DNA from: Sepiola atlantica
Lineage: Eukaryota > Mollusca > Cephalopoda > Sepiida > Sepiolidae
Reading direction: 5' to 3'
Assembly: GCA_963556195.1 (NCBI GenBank)
Contig: CAUVYP010000583.1
Location: 310,001 to 374,000 of the forward strand
DNA length: 64,000 nucleotides
Shown piece after piece: positions 12,944 to 27,000 of the stretch. Below the pieces are notes generated by a model. It did no database searches and was not told the origin of the DNA. It saw nothing but the letters and a program-made list of their open reading frames with translations. The stretch's first letter is position 1, and every line of letters starts with the position of its first letter. The position numbers and the translations under genes are program-made.

Positions 12944-15321
12944 AAACAATCATTACCTTGAATTGTTGATTTATATGTTTTGTTGTTAAATGTTAACAAT
13001 CATCACCTTAAATTGTTGATTATATGTTTTGTTGTTAAATGTTAACAATCATCACCTTGAAGTGTTGATTATATGTTTTGTTGTTAAATGTTAACAATCA
13101 TTACCTTGAATTGTTTATTTATATGTTTTGTTGTTAAATGTTAACAATCATCACCTTGAATTGTTGATTATATGTTTTGTTGTTAAATGTTAACAATCAT
13201 TACCTTGAATTGTTGATTATATGTTTTGTTGTTAAATTTTAACAATCATTACCTTTAATTGTTGATTATATGTTTTGTTGTTAAATGTTAACAATCATCA
13301 CCTTTAATTGTTGATTATATGTTTTGTTGTTAAATGTTAACAATCATTACCTTGAATTGTTGATTATATGTTTTGTTGTTAAATGTTAACAATCATTACC
13401 TTGAATTGTTGATTATATGTTTTGTTGTTAAATGTTAACAATCATTACCTTGAATTGTTTATTTATATGTTTTGTTGTTAAATGTTAACAATCATTACCT
13501 TGAATTGTTGATTATACGTTTTGTTGTTAAATGTTAACAATCATCACCTTGAATTGTTGATTTATATGTTTTGTTGTTAAATGTTAACAATCATCACCTT
13601 GAATTGTTGATTTATATGTTTTGTTGTTAAATGTTAACAATCATCACCTTGAATTGTTGATTTATATGTTTTGTTGTTAAATGTTAACAATCATTACCTT
13701 GAATTGTTGATTATATGTTTTGTTGTTAAATGTTAACAATCATCACCTTGAATTGTTGATTATATGTTTTGTTGTTAAATGTTAACAATCATTACCTTGA
13801 ATTGTTGATTATATGTTTTGTTGTTCAATGTTAACAATCATTACCTTGAATTGTTGATTTATATGTTTTGTTGTTTAATGTTAACAATCATCACCTTGAA
13901 TTGTTGATTATATGTTTTGTTGTTAAATGTTAACAATCATCACCTTGAATTGTTGATTATATGTTTTGTTGTTAAATGTTAACAATCATCACCTTGAATT
14001 GTTGATTATATGTTTCGTTGTTAAATGTTTACAATCATCACCTTGAATTGTTGATTATTTGTTTTGTTGTTAAATGTTAACAATCATTACCTTGAATTGT
14101 TGATTATATGTTTTGTTGTTAAATGTTAACAATCATTACCTTGAATTGTTGATTATATGTTTTGTTGTTAAATGTCAACAATCATTACCTTGAATTGTTT
14201 ATTTATATGTTTTGTTGTTAAATGTTAACAATCATCACCTTGAATTGTTGATTATATGTTTTGTTGTTAAATGTTAACAATCATCACCTTGAATTGTTGA
14301 TTATATGTTTTGTTGTTAAATGTAAACAATCATTACCTTGAATTGTTGATTTATATGTTTTGTTGTTAAATGTTAACAATCATCACCTTAAATTGTTGAT
14401 TATATGTTTTGTTGTTAAATGTTAACAATCATCACCTTGAATTGTTGATTATATGTTTTGTTGTTAAATGTCAACAATCATTACCTTGAATTGTTTATTT
14501 ATATGTTTTGTTGTTAAATGTTAACAATCATCACCTTGAATTGTTGATTATATGTTTTGTTGGTAAATGTTAACAATAATCACCTTGAATTGTTGATTAT
14601 ATGTTTTGTTGTTAAATGTTAACAATCATCACCTTGAATTGTTGATTATATGTTTTGTTGTTAAATGTAAACAATCATTACCTTGAATTGTTGATTTATA
14701 TGTTTTGTTGTTAAATGTTAACAATCATCACCTTAAATTGTTGATTATATGTTTTGTTGTTAAATGTTAACAATCATTACCTTGAATTGTTTATTTATAT
14801 GTTTTGTTGTTAAATGTTAACAATCATCACCTTGAATTGTTGATTATATGTTTTGTTGTTAAATGTTAACAATCATTACCTTGAATTGTTGATTATATGT
14901 TTTGTTGTTAAATTTTAACAATCATTACCTTTAATTGTTGATTATATGTTTTGTTGTTAAATGTTAACAATCATCACCTTGAATTGTTGATTATATGTTT
15001 TGTTGTTAAATGTTAACAATCATTACCTTGAATTGTTGATTATATGTTTTGTTGTTAAATGTTAACAATCATTACCTTGAATTGTTGATTATATGTTTTG
15101 TTGTTAAATGTTAACAATCATTACCTTGAATTGTTTATTTATATGTTTTGTTGTTAAATGTTAACAATCATTACCTTGAATTGTTGATTATACGTTTTGT
15201 TGTTAAATGTTAACAATCATCACCTTGAATTGTTGATTTATATGTTTTGTTGTTAAATGTTAACAATCATCACCTTGAATTGTTGATTTATATGTTTTGT
15301 TGTTAAATGTTAACAATCATC
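12944..15321 (+). repeat. Mosaic segment between the 5,424-bp copies
   Basis: This stretch contains normal monomers in an order related to 10.3-11.3 kb and to 15.2-16 kb but not collinear with either throughout. Examples are a GTCAAC monomer at about 14.17 kb, which lies 1,577 bp before its counterpart at 15.75 kb, and GATTATACG monomers near 13.51 and 15.19 kb. A private TTTCGTTG variant occurs near 14.01 kb, one of the few CpG sites. The pattern fits repeated partial duplication of the same ancestral unit. Confidence 0.78.
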
Positions 15322-18300
15322 ACCTTGAATTGTTGATTATATGTTTTGTTGTTAAATGTTAACAATCATTACCTTGAATTGTTGATTATATGTTTTGTTG
15401 TTCAATGTTAACAATCATTACCTTGAATTGTTGATTTATATGTTTTGTTGTTTAATGTTAACAATCATCACCTTGAATTGTTGATTATATGTTTTGTTGT
15501 TAAATGTTAACAATCATCACCTTGAATTGTTGATTATATGTTTTGTTGTTAAATGTTAACAATCATCACCTTGAATTGTTGATTATATGTTTTGTTGTTA
15601 AATGTTTACAATCATCACCTTGAATTGTTGATTATTTGTTTTGTTGTTAAATGTTAACAATCATTACCTTGAATTGTTGATTATATGTTTTGTTGTTAAA
15701 TGTTAACAATCATTACCTTGAATTGTTGATTATATGTTTTGTTGTTAAATGTCAACAATCATTACCTTGAATTGTTTATTTATATGTTTTGTTGTTAAAT
15801 GTTAACAATCATCACCTTGAATTGTTGATTATATGTTTTGTTGTTAAATGTTAACAATCATCACCTTGAATTGTTGATTATATGTTTTGTTGTTAAATGT
15901 AAACAATCATTACCTTGAATTGTTGATTTATATGTTTTGTTGTTAAATGTTAACAATCATCACCTTAAATTGTTGATTATATGTTTTGTTGTTAAATGTT
16001 AACAATCATCACCTTGAATTGTTGATTATATGTTTTGTTGTTAAATGTTAACAATCATTACCTTGAATTGTTTATTTATATGTTTTGTTGTTAAATGTTA
16101 ACAATCATCACCTTGAATTGTTGATTATATGTTTTGTTGTTAAATGTTAACAATCATTACCTTGAATTGTTGATTATATGTTTTGTTGTTAAATTTTAAC
16201 AATCATTACCTTTAATTGTTGATTATATGTTTTGTTGTTAAATGTTAACAATCATCACCTTGAATTGTTGATTATATGTTTTGTTGTTAAATGTTAACAA
16301 TCATTACCTTGAATTGTTGATTATATGTTTTGTTGTTAAATGTTAACAAACATTACCTTGAATTGTTGATTATATGTTTTGTTGTTAAATGTTAACAATC
16401 ATTACCTTGAATTGTTTATTTATATGTTTTGTTGTTAAATGTTAACAATCATTACCTTGAATTGTTGATTATACGTTTTGTTGTTAAATGTTAACAATCA
16501 TCACCTTGAATTGTTGATTTATATGTTTTGTTGTTAAATGTTAACAATCATCACCTTGAATTGTTGATTTATATGTTTTGTTGTTAAATGTTAACAATCA
16601 TCACCTTGAATTGTTGATTTATATGTTTTGTTGTTAAATGTTAACAATCATCACCTTGAATTGTTGATTATATGTTTTGTTGTTAAATGTTAACAATCAT
16701 CACCTTGAATTGTTGATTATATGTTTTGTTGTTAAATGTTAACAATCATCACCTTGAATTGTTGATTATATGTTTTGTTGTTAAATGTTAACAATAATCA
16801 CCTTGAATTGTTGATTATATGTTTTGTTGTTAAATGTTAACAATCATCACCTTGAATTGTTGATTATATGTTTTGTTGTTAAATGTAAACAATCATTACC
16901 TTGAATTGTTGATTTATATGTTTTGTTGTTAAATGTTAACAATCATCACCTTGAATTGTTGATTATATGTTTTGTTGTTAAATGTTAACAATCATCACCT
17001 TGAATTGTTGATTATATGTTTTGTTGTTAAATGTTAACAATCATTACCTTTAATTGTTGATTTATATGTTTTGTTGTTAAATGTTAACAATCATCACCTT
17101 GAATTGTTGATTATATGTTTTGTTGTTCAATGTTAACAATCATTACCTTGAATTGTTGATTATATGTTTTGTTGTTAAATGTTAACAATCATTACCTTAA
17201 ATTGTTGATTTATATGTTTTGTTGTTAAATGTTAACAATCATCACCTTGAATTGTTGATTTCTTTGTTTTGTTGTTAAATGTTAACAATCATCACCTTGA
17301 ATTGTTGATTATATGTTTTGTTGTTAAATGTTAACAATCATTACCTTGAATTGTTTATTTATATGTTTTGTTGTTAAATGTTAACAATCATCACCTTGAA
17401 TTGTTGATTATATGTTTTGTTGTTAAATGTTAACAATCATTACCTTGAATTGTTGATTATATGTTTTGTTGTTAAATTTTAACAATCATCACCTTGAATT
17501 GTTGATTATATGTTTTGTTGTTAAATGTTAACAATCATTACCTTGAATTGTTTATTTATATTTTTTGTTGTTAAATGTTAACAATCATCACCTTGAATTG
17601 TTGAGTATATGTTTTGTTGTTAAATGTTAACAATCATTACCTTGAATTGTTGATTATATGTTTTGTTGTTAAATTTTAACAATCATTACCTTTAATTGTT
17701 GATTATATGTTTTGTTGTTAAATGTTAACAATCATCACCTTGAATTGTTGATTATATGTTTTGTTGTTAAATGTTAACAATCATTACCTTGAATTGTTGA
17801 TTATATGTTTTGTTGTTAAATGTTAACAATCATTACTTTGAATTGTTGATTATATGTTTTGTTGTTAAATGTTAACAATCATTACCTTGAATTGTTTATT
17901 TATATGTTTTCTTGTTAAATGTTAACAATCATTACCTTGAATTGTTGATTATACGTTTTGTTGTTAAATGTTAACAATCATCACCTTGAATTGTTGATTT
18001 ATATGTTTTGTTGTTAAATGTTAACAATCATTACCTTGAATTGTTGATTTATATGTTTTGTTGTTAAATGTTAACAATCATCACCTTGAATTCTTGATTT
18101 ATATGTTTTGTTGTTAAATGTTAACAATCATCACCTTGAATTGTTGATTATATGTTTTGTTGTTCAATGTTAACAATCATTACCTTGAATTGTTGATTTA
18201 TATGTTTTGTTGTTTAATGTTAACAATCATCACCTTGAATTGTTGATTATATGTTTTGTTGTTAAATGTTAACAATCATCACCTTGAATTGTTGATTATA

Positions 18301-18367
18301 TGTTTTGTTGTTAAATGTTAACAATCATCACCTTGAATTGTTGATTATATGTTTTGTTGTTAAATGT
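15322..18367 (+). repeat. Long-unit copy 2, offset 5,424 bp
   Basis: This is the second copy of 9,898-12,943 and keeps the same markers in the same order. From 16,849 onward it also forms the left end of a longer duplicated block matching 24.1 kb. The DNA between about 11.42 and 12.94 kb is therefore present three times, at offsets 0, 5,424 and 12,668 bp. The 5,424-bp match ends at 18,367, while the match to 25.6 kb continues, so the two duplications were separate events. Confidence 0.9.
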
Positions 18368-21300
18368 TTACAATCATCACCTTGAATTGTTGATTATTTG
18401 TTTTGTTGTTAAATGTTAACAATCATTACCTTGAATTGTTGATTATTTGTTTTGTTGTTAAATGTTAACAATCATTACCTTGAATTGTTGATTATATGTT
18501 TTGTTGTTAAATGTTAACAATCATCACCTTGAATTGTTGATTATATGTTTTGTTGTTAAATGTTAACAATCATCACCTTGAATTGTTGATTATATGTTTT
18601 GTTTTTAAATGTTAACAATCATTACCTTGAATTGTTGATTTATATGTTTTGTTGTTTAATGTTAACAATCATCACCTTGAATTGTTGATTATATGTTTTG
18701 TTGTTAAATGTTTACAATCATCACCTTGAATTGTTGATGATATGATTTGTTGTTAAATGTTAACAATCATTACCTTGAATTGTTGATTATATGTTTTGTT
18801 GTTAAATGTTAACAATCATCACCTTGAATTGTTGATTTCTTTGTTTTGTTGTTAAATGTTAACAATCATCACCTTGAATTGTTGATTATATATTTTGTTG
18901 TTAAATGTTAACAATCATTACCTTGAATTGTTTATTTATATTTTTTGTTGTTAAATGTTAACAATCATCACCTTGAATTGTTGAGTATATGTTTTGTTGT
19001 TAAATGTTAACAATCATTACCTTGAATTGTTGATTATATGTTTTGTTGTTAAATTTTAACAATCATTACCTTTAATTGTTGATTATATGTTTTGTTGTTA
19101 AATGTTAACAATCATCACCTTGAATTGTTGATTATATGTTTAGTTGTTAAATGTTAACAATCATTACCTTGAATTGTTGATTATATGTTTTGGTGTTAAA
19201 TGTTAACAATCATTACTTTGAATTGTTGATTATATGTTTTGTTGTTAAATGTTAACAATCATTACCTTGAATTGTTTATTTATATGTTTTCTTGTTAAAT
19301 GTTAACAATCATTACCTTGAATTGTTGATTATACGTTTTGTTGTTAAATGTTAACAATCATCACCTTGAATTGTTGATTTATATGTTTTGTTGTTAAATG
19401 TTAACAATCATTACCTTGAATTGTTGATGTATATGTTTTGTTGTTAAATGTTAACAATCATCACCTTGAATTCTTGATTTATATGTTTTGTTGTTAAATG
19501 TTAACAATCATCACCTTGAATTGTTGATTATATGTTTTGTTGTTAAATGTTAACAATCATCACCTTGAATTGTTGATTATATGTTTTGTTGTTAAATGTT
19601 AACAATCATTACCTTGAATTGTTGATTATATGTTTTGTTGTTCAATGTTAACAATCATTACCTTGAATTGTTGATTTATATGTTTTGTTGTTTAATGTTA
19701 ACAATCATCACCTTGAATTGTTGATTATATGTTTTGTTGTTAAATGTTAACAATCATCACCTTGAATTGTTGATTATATGTTTTGTTGTTAAATGTTAAC
19801 AATCATCACCTTGAATTGTTGATTATATGTTTTGTTGTTAAATGTTTACAATCATCACCTTGAATTGTTGATTATTTGTTTTGTTGTTAAATGTTAACAA
19901 TCATTACCTTGAATTGTTGATTATTTGTTTTGTTGTTAAATGTTAACAATCATTACCTTGAACTGTTGATTATATGTTTTGTTGTTAAATGTTAACAATC
20001 ATCACCTTTAATTGTTTATTATATGTTTTGTTGTTAAATGTTTACAATCATCACCTTGAATTGTTGATTATATGTTTTGTTGTTAAATGTTAACAATCAT
20101 TACCTTGAATTGTTGATTTATATGTTTTGTTGTTAAATGTTAACAATCATCACCTTGAATTGTTGATTATATGTTTTGTTGTTAAATGTTTACAATCATC
20201 ACCTTGAATTGTTGATGATATGATTTGTTGTTAAATGTTAACAATCATTACCTTGAATTGTTGATTATATGTTTTGTTGTTAAATGTTAACAATCATTAC
20301 CTTGAATTGTTGATTTATATGTTTTGTTGTTAAATGTTAACAATCATCACCTTGAATTGTTGATTATATGTTTTGTTGTTAAATGTTAACAATCATCACC
20401 TTGAATTGTTGATTTATATGTTTTGTTGTTAAATGTTAACAATCATCACCTCGAATTGTTAATTATATGTTTTGTTGTAAAATGTTAACAATCATCACCT
20501 TGAATTGTGGATTATATGTTTTGTTGTTAAATGTTAACAATCATTACCTTGAATTGTTGATTATATGTTTTGTTGTTAAATGTTAACAATCATTACCTTT
20601 AATTGTTGATTATATGTTTTGTTGTTAAATGTTAACAATCATCACCTTGAATTGTTGATTTATATGTTTTGTTGTTAAATGTTAACAATCATTACCTTGA
20701 ATTGTTGATTATATGTTTTGTTGTTAAATGTTAACAATCATTACCTTGAATTGTTGATTATATGTTTTGTTGTTAAATGTCAACAATCATTACCTTGAAT
20801 TGTTTATTTATATGTTTTGTTGTTAAATGTTAACAATCATCACCTGGAATTGTTGATTATATGTTTTGTTGTTAAATGTTAACAATAATCACCTTGAATT
20901 GTTGATTATATGTTTTGTTGTTAAATGTTAACAATCATCACCTTGAATTGTTGATTATATATTTTGTTGTTAAATGTTAACAATCATTACCTTGAATTGT
21001 TTATTTATATTTTTTGTTGTTAAATGTTAACAATCATCACCTTGAATTGTTGAGTATATGTTTTGTAGTTAAATGTTAACAATCATTACCTTGAATTGTT
21101 GATTATATGTTTTGTTGTTAAATTTTAACAATCATTACCTTTAATTGTTGATTATATGTTTTGTTGTTAAATGTTAACAATCATCACCTTGAATTGTTGA
21201 TTATATGTTTTGTTGTTAAATGTTAACAATCATTACCTTGAATTGTTGATTATATGTTTTGTTGTTAAATGTTAACAATCATTACTTTGAATTGTTGATT

Positions 21301-23394
21301 ATATGTTTTGTTGTTAAATGTTAACAATCATTACCTTGAATTGTTTATTTATATGTTTTCTTGTTAAATGTTAACAATCATTACCTTGAATTGTTGATTA
21401 TACGTTTTGTTGTTAAATGTTAACAATCATCACCTTGAATTGTTGATTTATATGTTTTGTTGTTAAATGTTAACAATCATTACCTTGAATTGTTGATTTA
21501 TATGTTTTGTTGTTAAATGTTAACAATCATCACCTTGAATTCTTGATTTATATGTTTTGTTGTTAAATGTTAACAATCATCACCTTGAATTGTTGATTAT
21601 ATGTTTTGTTGTTAAATGTTAACAATCATCACCTTGAATTGTTGATTATATGTTTTGTTGTTAAATGTTAACAATCATTACCTTGAATTGTTGATTATAT
21701 GTTTTGTTGTTAAATGTTAACAATCATTACCTTTAATTGTTGATTATATGTTTTGTTGTTAAATGTTAACAATCATCACCTTGAATTGTTGATTTATATG
21801 TTTTGTTGTTAAATGTTAACAATCATTACCTTGAATTGTTGATTATATGTTTTGTTGTTAAATGTTAACAATCATTACCTTGAATTGTTGATTATATGTT
21901 TTGTTGTTAAATGTCAACAATCATTACCTTGAATTGTTTATTTATATGTTTTGTTGTTAAATGTTAACAATCATCACCTTGAATTGTTGATTATATGTTT
22001 TGTTGGTAAATGTTAACAATAATCACCTTGAATTGTTGATTATATGTTTTGTTGTTAAATGTTAACAATCATCACCTTGAATTGTTGATTATATGTTTTG
22101 TTGTTAAATGTAAACAATCATTACCTTGAATTGTTGATTTATATGTTTTGTTGTTAAATGTTAACAATCATCACCTTAAATTGTTGATTATATGTTTTGT
22201 TGTTAAATGTTAACAATCATCACCTTGAATTGTTGATTATATGTTTTGTTGTTAAATGTTAACAATCATTACCTTGAATTGTATATTTATATGTTTTGTT
22301 GTTAAATGTTAACAATCATCACCTTGAATTGTTGATTATATGTTTTGTTGTTAAATGTTAACAATCATTACCTTGAATTGTTGATTATATGTTTTGTTGT
22401 TAAATTTTAACAATCATTACCTTTAATTGTTGATTATATGTTTTGTTGTTAAATGTTAACAATCATCACCTTGAATTGTTGATTATATGTTTTGTTGTTA
22501 AATGTTAACAATCATTACCTTGAATTGTTGATTATATGTTTTGTTGTTAAATGTTAACAATCATTACCTTGAATTGTTTATTTATATGTTTTGTTGTTAA
22601 ATGTTAACAATCATTACCTTGAATTGTTGATTATACGTTTTGTTGTTAAATGTTAACAATCATCACCTTGAATTGTTGATTTATATGTTTTGTTGTTAAA
22701 TGTTAACAATCATCACCTTGAATTGTTGATTTATATGTTTTGTTGTTAAATGTTAACAATCATCACCTTGAATTGTTGATTTATATGTTTTGTTGTTAAA
22801 TGTTAACAATCATTACCTTGAATTGTTGATTATATGTTTTGTTGTTAAATGTTAACAATCATTACCTTGAATTGTTGATTATACGTTTTGTTGTTAAATG
22901 GTAACAATCATTACCTTGAATTGTTGATTATTTGTTTTGTTGTTAAATGTTAACAATCATTACCTTGAATTGTTGATTATATGTTTTGTTGTTAAATGTT
23001 AACAATCATCACCTTTAATTGTTGATTTATATGTTTTGTTGTTAAATGTTAACAATCATCACCTTGAATTGTTGATTATATGTTTTGTTGTTAAATGTTC
23101 ACAATCATCACCTTGAATTGTTGATTATATGTTTTGTAGTTAAATGTTAACAATCATTACCTTGAATTGTTGATTATATGTTTTGTTGTTCAATGTTAAC
23201 AATCATTACCTTGAATTGTTGATTTATATGTTTTGTTGTTTAATGTTAACAATCATCACCTTGAACTGTTGATTATATGTTTTGTTGTTAAATGTTAACA
23301 ATCATCACCTTGAATTGTTGATTATATGTTTTGTTGTTTAATGTTAACAATCATCACCTTGAATTGTTGATTATATGTTTTGTTGTTAAATGTT
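16849..23394 (+). repeat. 6.5-kb block, copy 1 of the 7,244-bp duplication
   Basis: This block aligns with 24,093-30,638 at 7,244 bp. Markers include GATTTCTTTG (17257 and 24501, 18834 and 26078), GAATTCTTG (18086, 19466 and 21535 against 25330, 26710 and 28779), TTGTATATTT (22281 and 29525) and GTTCAC (near 23.09 and 30.34 kb). Differences I noticed by eye are single bases: 19429 G against T, 21067 region TAGTT against TTGTT, and 22727 T against C. Within the block, 17.26 kb and 18.83 kb are themselves 1,577 bp apart and share a long stretch. Confidence 0.93.
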
Positions 23395-24092
23395 AACAAT
23401 CATCACCTTTAATTGTTGATTATATGTTTTGTTGTTAAATGTTTACAATCATCACCTTGAATTGTTGATTATATGTTTTGTTGTTAAATGTTAACAATCA
23501 TTACCTTGAATTGTTGATTTATATGTTTTGTTGTTAAATGTTAACAATCATCACCTTGAATTGTTGATTATATGTTTTGTTGTTAAATGTTTACAATCAT
23601 CACCTTGAATTGTTGATGATATGATTTGTTGTTAAATGTTAACAATCATTACCTTGAATTGTTGATTATATGTTTTGTTGTTAAATGTTAACAATCATTA
23701 CCTTGAATTGTTGATTTATATGTTTTGTTGTTAAATGTTAACAATCATCACCTTGAATTGTTGATTATATGTTTTGTTGTTAAATGTTAACAATCATCAC
23801 CTTGAATTGTTGATGATATGATTTGTTGTTAAATGTTAACAATCATTACCTTGAATTGTTGATTATATGTTTTGTTGTTAAATGTTAACAATCATTACCT
23901 TTAATTGTTGATTATATGTTTTGTTGTTAAATGTTAACAATCATCACCTTGAATTGGTGATTATATGTTTTGTTGTTAAATGTTAACAATCATCACCTTG
24001 AATTGTTGATTATATGTTTTGTTGTTAAATGTTAACAATCATTACCTTGAATTGTTGATTATATGTTTTGTTGTTAAATGTTAACAATCATT
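23395..24092 (+). repeat. 700-bp satellite spacer between the 7,244-bp copies
   Basis: Fourteen or so ordinary monomers separate the two 6.5-kb blocks. They include two GATGATATGATTTG monomers, a TTTAATTG monomer and a GAATTGGTGATT monomer. The same combination appears again near 31.4-31.8, 36.8-37.1 and 45.3-45.7 kb. The spacer is therefore a shared piece of the long unit that the left copy lacks, not unrelated DNA. Confidence 0.8.
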
Positions 24093-27000
24093 ACCTTGAA
24101 TTGTTGATTATATGTTTTGTTGTTAAATGTAAACAATCATTACCTTGAATTGTTGATTTATATGTTTTGTTGTTAAATGTTAACAATCATCACCTTGAAT
24201 TGTTGATTATATGTTTTGTTGTTAAATGTTAACAATCATCACCTTGAATTGTTGATTATATGTTTTGTTGTTAAATGTTAACAATCATTACCTTTAATTG
24301 TTGATTTATATGTTTTGTTGTTAAATGTTAACAATCATCACCTTGAATTGTTGATTATATGTTTTGTTGTTCAATGTTAACAATCATTACCTTGAATTGT
24401 TGATTATATGTTTTGTTGTTAAATGTTAACAATCATTACCTTAAATTGTTGATTTATATGTTTTGTTGTTAAATGTTAACAATCATCACCTTGAATTGTT
24501 GATTTCTTTGTTTTGTTGTTAAATGTTAACAATCATCACCTTGAATTGTTGATTATATGTTTTGTTGTTAAATGTTAACAATCATTACCTTGAATTGTTT
24601 ATTTATATGTTTTGTTGTTAAATGTTAACAATCATCACCTTGAATTGTTGATTATATGTTTTGTTGTTAAATGTTAACAATCATTACCTTGAATTGTTGA
24701 TTATATGTTTTGTTGTTAAATTTTAACAATCATCACCTTGAATTGTTGATTATATGTTTTGTTGTTAAATGTTAACAATCATTACCTTGAATTGTTTATT
24801 TATATTTTTTGTTGTTAAATGTTAACAATCATCACCTTGAATTGTTGAGTATATGTTTTGTTGTTAAATGTTAACAATCATTACCTTGAATTGTTGATTA
24901 TATGTTTTGTTGTTAAATTTTAACAATCATTACCTTTAATTGTTGATTATATGTTTTGTTGTTAAATGTTAACAATCATCACCTTGAATTGTTGATTATA
25001 TGTTTTGTTGTTAAATGTTAACAATCATTACCTTGAATTGTTGATTATATGTTTTGTTGTTAAATGTTAACAATCATTACTTTGAATTGTTGATTATATG
25101 TTTTGTTGTTAAATGTTAACAATCATTACCTTGAATTGTTTATTTATATGTTTTCTTGTTAAATGTTAACAATCATTACCTTGAATTGTTGATTATACGT
25201 TTTGTTGTTAAATGTTAACAATCATCACCTTGAATTGTTGATTTATATGTTTTGTTGTTAAATGTTAACAATCATTACCTTGAATTGTTGATTTATATGT
25301 TTTGTTGTTAAATGTTAACAATCATCACCTTGAATTCTTGATTTATATGTTTTGTTGTTAAATGTTAACAATCATCACCTTGAATTGTTGATTATATGTT
25401 TTGTTGTTCAATGTTAACAATCATTACCTTGAATTGTTGATTTATATGTTTTGTTGTTTAATGTTAACAATCATCACCTTGAATTGTTGATTATATGTTT
25501 TGTTGTTAAATGTTAACAATCATCACCTTGAATTGTTGATTATATGTTTTGTTGTTAAATGTTAACAATCATCACCTTGAATTGTTGATTATATGTTTTG
25601 TTGTTAAATGTTTACAATCATCACCTTGAATTGTTGATTATTTGTTTTGTTGTTAAATGTTAACAATCATTACCTTGAATTGTTGATTATTTGTTTTGTT
25701 GTTAAATGTTAACAATCATTACCTTGAATTGTTGATTATATGTTTTGTTGTTAAATGTTAACAATCATCACCTTGAATTGTTGATTATATGTTTTGTTGT
25801 TAAATGTTAACAATCATCACCTTGAATTGTTGATTATATGTTTTGTTTTTAAATGTTAACAATCATTACCTTGAATTGTTGATTTATATGTTTTGTTGTT
25901 TAATGTTAACAATCATCACCTTGAATTGTTGATTATATGTTTTGTTGTTAAATGTTTACAATCATCACCTTGAATTGTTGATGATATGATTTGTTGTTAA
26001 ATGTTAACAATCATTACCTTGAATTGTTGATTATATGTTTTGTTGTTAAATGTTAACAATCATCACCTTGAATTGTTGATTTCTTTGTTTTGTTGTTAAA
26101 TGTTAACAATCATCACCTTGAATTGTTGATTATATATTTTGTTGTTAAATGTTAACAATCATTACCTTGAATTGTTTATTTATATTTTTTGTTGTTAAAT
26201 GTTAACAATCATCACCTTGAATTGTTGAGTATATGTTTTGTTGTTAAATGTTAACAATCATTACCTTGAATTGTTGATTATATGTTTTGTTGTTAAATTT
26301 TAACAATCATTACCTTTAATTGTTGATTATATGTTTTGTTGTTAAATGTTAACAATCATCACCTTGAATTGTTGATTATATGTTTAGTTGTTAAATGTTA
26401 ACAATCATTACCTTGAATTGTTGATTATATGTTTTGGTGTTAAATGTTAACAATCATTACTTTGAATTGTTGATTATATGTTTTGTTGTTAAATGTTAAC
26501 AATCATTACCTTGAATTGTTTATTTATATGTTTTCTTGTTAAATGTTAACAATCATTACCTTGAATTGTTGATTATACGTTTTGTTGTTAAATGTTAACA
26601 ATCATCACCTTGAATTGTTGATTTATATGTTTTGTTGTTAAATGTTAACAATCATTACCTTGAATTGTTGATTTATATGTTTTGTTGTTAAATGTTAACA
26701 ATCATCACCTTGAATTCTTGATTTATATGTTTTGTTGTTAAATGTTAACAATCATCACCTTGAATTGTTGATTATATGTTTTGTTGTTAAATGTTAACAA
26801 TCATCACCTTGAATTGTTGATTATATGTTTTGTTGTTAAATGTTAACAATCATTACCTTGAATTGTTGATTATATGTTTTGTTGTTCAATGTTAACAATC
26901 ATTACCTTGAATTGTTGATTTATATGTTTTGTTGTTTAATGTTAACAATCATCACCTTGAATTGTTGATTATATGTTTTGTTGTTAAATGTTAACAATCA

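Noticed and set aside
20451..20520. Possible foreign insert around the CTCGAATTGTTAATT monomer
   Set aside because: It keeps the monomer length and phase and differs by a few substitutions only; it is a variant monomer and not an insertion.
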